A stretch of 61,218 nucleotides of DNA from Hysterium pulicare CBS 123377 (taxonomy: Eukaryota; Ascomycota; Dothideomycetes; Hysteriales; Hysteriaceae), in assembly GCA_000467715.1 (NCBI GenBank), contig AJFK01000779.1, positions 1 to 61,218 of the forward strand, in the 5' to 3' direction. Every line of letters starts with the position of its first letter. Positions within the stretch are counted from its first letter, which is position 1. The notes beneath the pieces were generated by a model. It was not told the DNA's origin. It did not search any database and worked only from the letters and a program-made list of their open reading frames with translations. A program made the position numbers and the translations under genes. Shown here piece by piece: positions 55,268-61,218 of the stretch.

Positions 55268-56738
55268 ATGCGCTGCTCGTCATCTTCGATCGCTGCCCTG
55301 GCCTTGAGCTTGGCTTCTGCTATTGCTCGCCCTCATGGAGGTAACTCAAGTAATGGATGGGACTTGAAAAACTTTCAGAGCCTCGTTACCTTTGGAGACA
55401 GCTACACGGATGAGAACCGGCTAAACTACTTTGGAAGCCACAACGGCTCCGCACCTCCAATTGGGTGGGTGGAACCTTGGGTGAGCATTACGGTTTCCTT
55501 CGCTGTCTTCCATTTTCAGCTTGAATCATAATATTAGGACTGCAGCTGTAGGTTTTCAATTGTAACTTCCAGTTGTAACTTCCAGATTTGGAAACGCCAC
55601 TTTATACTAGCAAAACAACTTTAGTACTGGTCGATTCGACGCATCAAAACCACTCTCCAGACTAGTCACGCACGTTATGCTGCCCAGAGACTGCCGCAAT
55701 ACATTCAAATTTCAATCATTTCCCTGCTTCTCAACCTCGACATACTTGAACTGTCCTCCATAACCTTCAACACCACACTAACAACCCCAGGCCCCCGTAA
55801 CCGCCTCCGGAGGCCTAACCTGGCCCCGCTACGTCTCCCTCTACAGCACCGCCCACCTTTACAACTACGCCGTCTCCGGCGCCGTCTGCTCCAACCTCAT
55901 AACGCCCCGCACCTTCTCCAGCATCCACGCCCTCTTCCCCGACATCGCCACCTACGAGCTCCCGACCTTCATAGCCGAATCCCACCTCCTGACCAACGGC
56001 ACCGCCTTCGAGAACATCCCCGCCTCCTCGACCGTCTACGCCATCTGGATCGGGACTAACGACCTCGGCAACGCCGCTTTCTTGACTGATTCGCAAGTCC
56101 CCGGGAAGACGCTTAGGGATTATGTAGACTGTGTTTTTGGCACGCTGGATGCGTTGTATGAGAACGGGGGACGGTACTTTGTGCTTATGAATTTGGCGCC
56201 GTTGCAGTTGGTGCCGCAGTATGCGACGCCGGAGAACGGGGGCTTGGCTAGGACGAAGTATTTTCCGGATAAGGGGAGTAATATCACGGAGATTAGTTAT
56301 CGGATGTGGGAGCAGATTGTTACTGTTAATGAGGTATTCCAATATCGGTTGGGGTATGATAGTCAGGTTGAGGAGAGGTGGGAGGGGGCGAGCGTGGCGC
56401 TTTTTGATACGAATGGGTTGGTATGTGGAGTCTCTATCAGTCTTTTCTTCCTGCTGAATTCCCGGTGTATGGAGATGCGAAGGTGCTAATGTGTAAGTCA
56501 GATGACGGATATATGGCAGAACCCCCAAAATTACCTCAACGGTACCGCGCCCCTGAATGTCACGGACTATATCAACCACTGCGACATCACCGGCGCGAAC
56601 TGCACGCAGCGAGCGAGTCCAGATTCGTACATGTGGTTTGATGAGCTGCATTCCAGCGAGCAGACTGATCGCATCATTGCTAGGAATTTCTTAGACGTTG
56701 TGAAGGGAGAGAGTAAGTGGGCGACTTATTGGTCTTAA
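55268..56738 (+). CDS. Secreted GDSL/SGNH acetylesterase, carbohydrate esterase family 16 type
   Basis: Exons 55268-55480, 55791-56420 and 56502-56738 give 359 aa. Residues 1-20 (SSSSIAALALSLASAIA) are a signal peptide. Block I is TFGDSYTD with nucleophile Ser45; block III is IWIGTNDLGN (159-165); the catalytic Asp/His pair is in WFDELHSSEQ (D328, H331). CE16 enzymes remove acetyl groups from xylo- and other oligosaccharides during plant biomass use. Several N-glycosylation sites are present (NGT, NVT). Intron 1 is 310 nt, unusually long, with a 13 bp direct repeat TTGTAACTTCCAG at about 55560-55585; joining exons 1 and 2 gives GWVEPW-APVTASGGLTWP, which is smooth for the family. Intron 2 is 81 nt. 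Confidence 0.9.
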
Positions 56739-56907
56739 AGAGATAGGAAGTAGGTAATTGAACAAAGTGGGAATTTGGAAAAATCATAGGTTACAACATA
56801 GATGAGAAAATATCTAATAAAATAGTAAATGTTGATCAAAAGAACAACACAACTAATATCCAATTACTAAAATTCCCCGTCTACACCTTCTATCAAGCCA
56901 CCCGCCC

Positions 56908-58364
56908 TCACAACCAACCCACCCTCTTCGCCGCAAACCCCCACCCACCCAACAACGCAGTAACCCCCGTAAACACAATAAGAGACCCATACCCACTCCC
57001 ATAAGCCAACCCCGCACTCCTCCACGTCCCCGCCTTCAAAAGCGCCTCACTCAGTGGCCCAGAGCACAAATTCCCAATTCCCTTGCCCGCACTCAAACAC
57101 GCAAACACCATTCCCGAGTCCGCTTCATGCGTCTTCCTCTTCGTTTCGCGGATAATAGCACTCCAAGCACTGCTACTGCAGCCTGCGAAAGCGCCGTATA
57201 GGATGCAGAAGATGTAGAGGAGGGGGAGAGAGGTTGAGAAGCCCCAGAGGAGGAATACACTGAAGGTGGAGCCGATTGCGGAGACTAGAAGACAGGTTGT
57301 TACATGATACCGGTCTGCGGCTGCGCCCATGAGGAAACATCCTAGGAAGGCGGAGAAGTTTTGTAACATTGTCGTTAGGATGGATTCGAGTGGGGAGGCG
57401 CCGAGGGTACGGGCGAAGGTAGGGAGGTAGATACTTGGGAGGAAGTAGCCTAGGGATTGAATGACGTTGCCGGTTTGTAGGATCAGATACGATCTGTTTT
57501 TCCAGAAGCTGAGATCGAAGCGTCGGGATTGGCTTGTTTGAGAGGGAGGGATGCGGGGCTTGAAGAAGAAGAGGATGGGGAATGTGAGGATGCAAAATGC
57601 TATGGCGCAAACTCGCAATGTGGTACGGAAACCATACTTGTTGAGGAGCCATTCGAGTATGATGGGGAGAACGGTGCCGGAAAGTCCTAGCCCGGCCATC
57701 GTCACGCCGTACGCAAAGCCGCGGCGTCGAACCCACCACTGCTCTAGATAAAAGAGGATAGGCGCCCAGGCTATGCCGCCGCCAATTGAGTAAAAGATGC
57801 CTTGGGTCACAATGAGGTGGGAAACTTTAGTCGAGAAAGATGCGAGGCCTAGGGAAAGGCCGGTGAGGAGAAGACCTGCGGGGGTAGCATATTTCCGGAG
57901 ATTGGGGAAGTATTGGAGGACGGCGAAGATTACTGTTAGGTCCATGTACATGATACCCTTTCTTAAGGTAAGTAAAGGTGGGAAGAGAAGGAGATAGGAG
58001 CTTTACCATTGCACATGCGCCGACAGTAGCAATGTTTCCAGATCCGGCAAATGGTTCATGGGTGCTGTAGTAATCCTGAAATACACCGAAACAGGCAGGG
58101 AAACCTGATAGAAGTTAGTTATAATCAACATACGAGTAAAATGGCCAGAATATGGAACTGCGACTAAAGCCTACCCCAAATCAATGCCTCAAGCAGAAAG
58201 CAGGCAAGAAGACAAAGCCATGCATGTTTTCCACCATCTGCTGGAGGAAGTGAGAAGCCTTGATTCTCTTCGATGGATCTCAATGGGTCTAGTTGTTCGG
58301 TCTGACTGGCCACAGATGCGGATGCCTGCGTCCGAGATTCCAACTCCACGCTATTGGTATCCAT
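56908..58364 (-). CDS. MFS transporter, monocarboxylate-transporter (MCT) type
   Basis: Exons 58364-58175, 58104-58007 and 57957-56908 (introns 70 and 49 nt) give 445 aa with about 12 hydrophobic segments. A Ser/Glu-rich cytoplasmic N-terminus leads into GKHAWLCLLACFLLEALIWG, then FPACFGVFQDYYSTHEPFAG, a stretch typical of fungal MCT-like permeases. The loop after TM4 reads EQWWVRRRGFAYGVTMAGLG, the A-like motif region with RRRG.A.G...AG.G conserved in the family. C-terminal TMs include GKGIGNLCSGPLSEALL. Substrate unknown; relatives move monocarboxylates, riboflavin or secondary metabolites. It converges with the esterase gene over 169 bp. A near-cognate upstream extension is open but not needed; MDTNSVELES has a good start context. 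Confidence 0.88.
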
Positions 58365-58961
58365 TGTGACTCTAATGAAAACTGAGAAATTGAAGACGTG
58401 AAGTTGAGACAAGAATCAATAGAAGGATGTGAGCTTTAGACAAAAGAGGCGTCATGGACTCTGTTCGTCATGCTTCATATTCGGCACGATTGATTCGACA
58501 TGATTGACAAAGGGCGTGCCGATGCATGTCTATTCCCTAGTGTTGCCGACTTGCGGAGCTAGCATCTAAGACTTCGTCGCCGTCGGGTGTTGAGTGGGGT
58601 TCATCCACAATCCCGGGGATAGTTTTGCTGCGTTAGGGGATGCATCCTGCAGTTACCATCTATGCCTACTGATCTGAGGCACGGAACTGAAATTGTCGAA
58701 AGACCGCCTGGAGTTTTCCGTGTGAAAGGAGGACATGAATCGGAGTGAACTCGGGATGAAGTGTAATTCGGTCAGGGGTGGAGCGGAGCGGCAACGGAAG
58801 CGACGAGCTTTACGCGACGCGCCTGAACATTCACATTCACGTTTCTCGACATCAATTCACCGCTTTACCACGAATTGTGTTTCTCCAATCGCCCTGTCAA
58901 ACGAAGCGAAATGTATAGCATTGCTTCGCACATCTGATACGCCTAGACTTGAACCTCCTCC
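58365..58961. promoter_or_regulatory. Divergent intergenic region between the MFS gene and ORC4
   Basis: About 600 bp between opposite start codons, so it serves both promoters. A 103-codon plus-strand frame from 58735 runs into the ORC4 start out of frame and is not credible. No site assigned. Confidence 0.4.
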
Positions 58962-61218
58962 ATGGACGACTCTCCCCGGCCCACAAAAAGGAGGAAACTC
59001 GACACGCCAACCCGCAATGGTTCAACTCCACGCAGAACAGCTTTAGACACGCAAAAGCGTTCTACTCGAGCCTCAGGGAGGACCGCGCAGCGTACAACCT
59101 CACTAGCTGCCAACGACGGCCATGAGCTAGACGATATTGTATCCCCTTCTGCCAAAGCGAAATCCTCGAAAAAGGCGACCAATACTCCCAATGGCACATC
59201 TCGCAGACGAAATATACAAGCAAGCGAGGAGGAGATATATGATGATTTCGAAGGAGCGCTAGGCGATGAGACTTCTGCGCAACGTTTGCGTCGATCATTG
59301 AGAGAGGCAAAGAACAGCAGCAGCCCCGTGGATACTATACCGAATCCGCATCTTTTCAGAAAAAGCAGGAGTACAAGAGCAATACAAGCTACAGAACAGG
59401 ATGATGAGGCGGAGAAGGTTAATGGGACGCCCAGACGTAGTCAAGCGCCCGTAGCGCTAAGCACTCGGAGTTCCGCCCGGAAACTTCTCGATGAGACATT
59501 GACAAATGGCGATGGAGACGAAGAAGCCCTGGAAGCTGAGAGCGAGGATGAACTGGCGCTGGAGCCACCGATGCCGTCAAGTCGCCGGAAACGCTCGACG
59601 GCCACTAATGGAGCTGCTCAGACCCAGAAAGGCAGAGAGGGCCTTACCCCAGCGCGTTCAACGAAAGGGCGATCTAAGAAAGTAGTCGAGCCAGAAGAAT
59701 TAGAGCAAGAGACTCTTGAGCAGCAGCTTAACGGCACAGGCGGATATGCAGTGCCGGACTTAGGGACGCCAAAACGGAAAGTAGGTCGTCCGCCGAGATC
59801 TACGAGGAAGTCCGGAGTGGATCCGGATGCTCTTCAACTCGTCGTTCCAACCCCGACAACATTAAGACGAAAGAATAATCGCACCGATCATTTCAATAAT
59901 GAGGATGGTACTGATAGCCAATCAGGCCTAGAAGAACTTGATGAAAATGCGCCTTCCGAACTAGAGCTTGTGAGGAATGATATTGAAGACGAAAGTTTAT
60001 CTGTGCATATGAACGGGGATGCCGAGGAGCACGTGGACGAAGAGAATGGAAGCATTTTGGACCCACTGGAATCTAGTCCTTTCAATACCGTTCGAAGAGA
60101 AAAGGACACTGCTGCTCCTCCCAAGCCAAACGGCATCAACATAAAATCGAAGAAAAGTAGCGAAGTAGAGCTCCTGCAGAAGATTGTGATTGAGAGAATC
60201 ACAGGCAGACGTTCGGTACCGCTAGTTGGACTCGATGATGAATACAAGAAAGTTTATCAATTACTCGAGCACACTGTAATCGCTGGAGAGGGTAACTCTC
60301 TGCTCCTGATCGGTGCCCGGGGTAGTGGAAAGACAGCACTGGTCAACAACGCCATCTCGGCTCTTTCTAAAGAATACCGAGAAGACTTTCACATTGTTAG
60401 ATTGAATGGATTCATTCATACCGATGATAAGATCGCCCTTCGTGAGATCTGGAGGCAGCTAGGCAAAGAGATGGAAATCGAGGAGGATGGTATCGGCAAA
60501 AACTACGCTGATACCCTGACAACACTTCTAGCCCTCTTGTCACATCCCTCGGAACAAACTGGCCAAGAGACTGAGCAGGTCGCCAGAGCTGTTATATTCG
60601 TCATGGACGAATTCGATCTCTTTGCTTCGCATCCTCGACAAACGCTACTATACAATCTATTCGACATCGCTCAATCCCGAAAAGCTCCAATCGCTGTACT
60701 TGGACTGACAACACGCATCGATGTTGCCAACAGCCTTGAGAAGCGAGTTAAGAGCAGATTCAGTCATCGATACGTCCATCTCTCACTCGCGAAAACTTTC
60801 ACCGCATTCCAGGAGATCTGCAAAGCTTCTTTAGTTCTTCAGCCTGACCACCTCAGCATTGAAGAACGCGCAACACTCTGTGCAGCACCAACTGCAACCC
60901 CCTCCAAAAAGAGCAAGATGTCCTCAAAGCACCAAGACCTCCTCATAGAATGGAACGACAACATTTCCGTAAGTACCTTATTCATCGTCTATCTTCTGAA
61001 AAACAACCAACTAACAACAACCCAGTCCCTCTTCACCTCAAAATCCTTCCTCCAAAACCACCTCGCCCCCCAATACTACCTCACAAAATCCGCCCCAACA
61101 ATCCTAACAAACTTCCTCCTCCCAATCCTCACTCTAGGCTCAGACCACCCCCTGAACTCCTCCACCCAAAGAGACCAACAACAAAACAACCCCTCCCTAA
61201 CCCCACCCCCCTCAAAAC
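58962..61218 (+). CDS. ORC4: Origin recognition complex subunit 4 (3' end beyond the window)
   Basis: Exon 1 is 58962-60968 (669 codons); an intron of 57 nt (GTAAGT...ACCCAG) leads to exon 2 at 61026, which runs off the window. The AAA+ core begins near residue 400: ITGRRSVPLVGLDDEYKKVY, Walker A GARGSGKTAL (451-460), Walker B VIFVMDEFDLF (544-554), then RKAPIAVLGLTTRIDVANSL and EKRVKSRFSHRYVHL, which are Orc4 signatures. Orc4 is an ATP-binding subunit of the complex that marks replication origins and loads MCM. Unlike yeast Orc4 (529 aa), there is an N-terminal region of about 400 basic, Ser/Thr-rich, disordered residues with AT-hook-like patches (KVGRPPRSTR). The start MDDSPRPTKRRKLD has good context (CTCCATGG). 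Confidence 0.93.
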   Translation, partial: MDDSPRPTKRRKLDTPTRNGSTPRRTALDTQKRSTRASGRTAQRTTSLAANDGHELDDIVSPSAKAKSSKKATNTPNGTSRRRNIQASEEEIYDDFEGALGDETSAQRLRRSLREAKNSSSPVDTIPNPHLFRKSRSTRAIQATEQDDEAEKVNGTPRRSQAPVALSTRSSARKLLDETLTNGDGDEEALEAESEDELALEPPMPSSRRKRSTATNGAAQTQKGREGLTPARSTKGRSKKVVEPEELEQETLEQQLNGTGGYAVPDLGTPKRKVGRPPRSTRKSGVDPDALQLVVPTPTTLRRKNNRTDHFNNEDGTDSQSGLEELDENAPSELELVRNDIEDESLSVHMNGDAEEHVDEENGSILDPLESSPFNTVRREKDTAAPPKPNGINIKSKKSSEVELLQKIVIERITGRRSVPLVGLDDEYKKVYQLLEHTVIAGEGNSLLLIGARGSGKTALVNNAISALSKEYREDFHIVRLNGFIHTDDKIALREIWRQLGKEMEIEEDGIGKNYADTLTTLLALLSHPSEQTGQETEQVARAVIFVMDEFDLFASHPRQTLLYNLFDIAQSRKAPIAVLGLTTRIDVANSLEKRVKSRFSHRYVHLSLAKTFTAFQEICKASLVLQPDHLSIEERATLCAAPTATPSKKSKMSSKHQDLLIEWNDNISVSTLFIVYLLKNNQLTTTQSLFTSKSFLQNHLAPQYYLTKSAPTILTNFLLPILTLGSDHPLNSSTQRDQQQNNPSLTPPPSK

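Noticed and set aside
55815-56651. 278-codon minus-strand frame opposite the CE16 esterase
   Set aside because: The plus strand has signal peptide, GDSY, GTND and DELH motifs in order; the antisense product has none.

Overview
The window reads as nuclear DNA of a filamentous ascomycete (Pezizomycotina). Genes are broken by short GT-AG introns, mostly 45-110 nt, with no operons. The conserved proteins (Cdc73, fungal fused isopropylmalate isomerase, Alg7, Seh1, Fox2 ending in SKL, Orc4) are of filamentous-fungal type. Leotiomycetes/Helotiales is my guess from general look, not something I could test. Splice structures below were built by hand from GT-AG sites, frame and family homology.

Left block (1-16.2 kb), gene-dense housekeeping: tail of an unknown gene, CDC73 (-), LEU1-type 3-isopropylmalate dehydratase (-), ALG7 (-) sharing a 167 bp divergent promoter with SEH1 (+), a fungal-specific membrane-anchored disordered protein (+) and a 1369-aa uncharacterised protein (-).

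Middle accessory block (16.2-42.9 kb), gene-poor, repeat-rich and full of broken genes. At 18.2-20.1 kb a degenerate motif TGCATGYTTGTTCC recurs about 12 times in both orientations, within nested tandem arrays. These run into a frameshifted relic of a GH55-type beta-1,3-glucanase and a 5'-truncated SmD1 gene copy. Then come a MARVEL-like membrane protein, a Yap-type bZIP regulator and two small secreted proteins. From 31.5 to 41.8 kb there is a cluster of intact and decayed members of what looks like an undescribed small family: a short N-terminal coiled coil and/or a CxxC...HxxxxH domain with a conserved acidic tail motif. Several copies carry in-frame stops of the kind C-to-T mutation (RIP) makes. 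This cluster is the best candidate for something new.

Right block (43-61.2 kb): peroxisomal multifunctional beta-oxidation enzyme FOX2 (-), divergent from a glycerate-kinase-type P-loop kinase (+); a gene-poor 3 kb with a degenerate MYND-like remnant; a LaeA-like methyltransferase (+); a CE16/GDSL acetylesterase (+); an MFS monocarboxylate-type transporter (-); and ORC4 (+), cut by the window end. No tRNA, rRNA, CRISPR or intact transposon was recognised.
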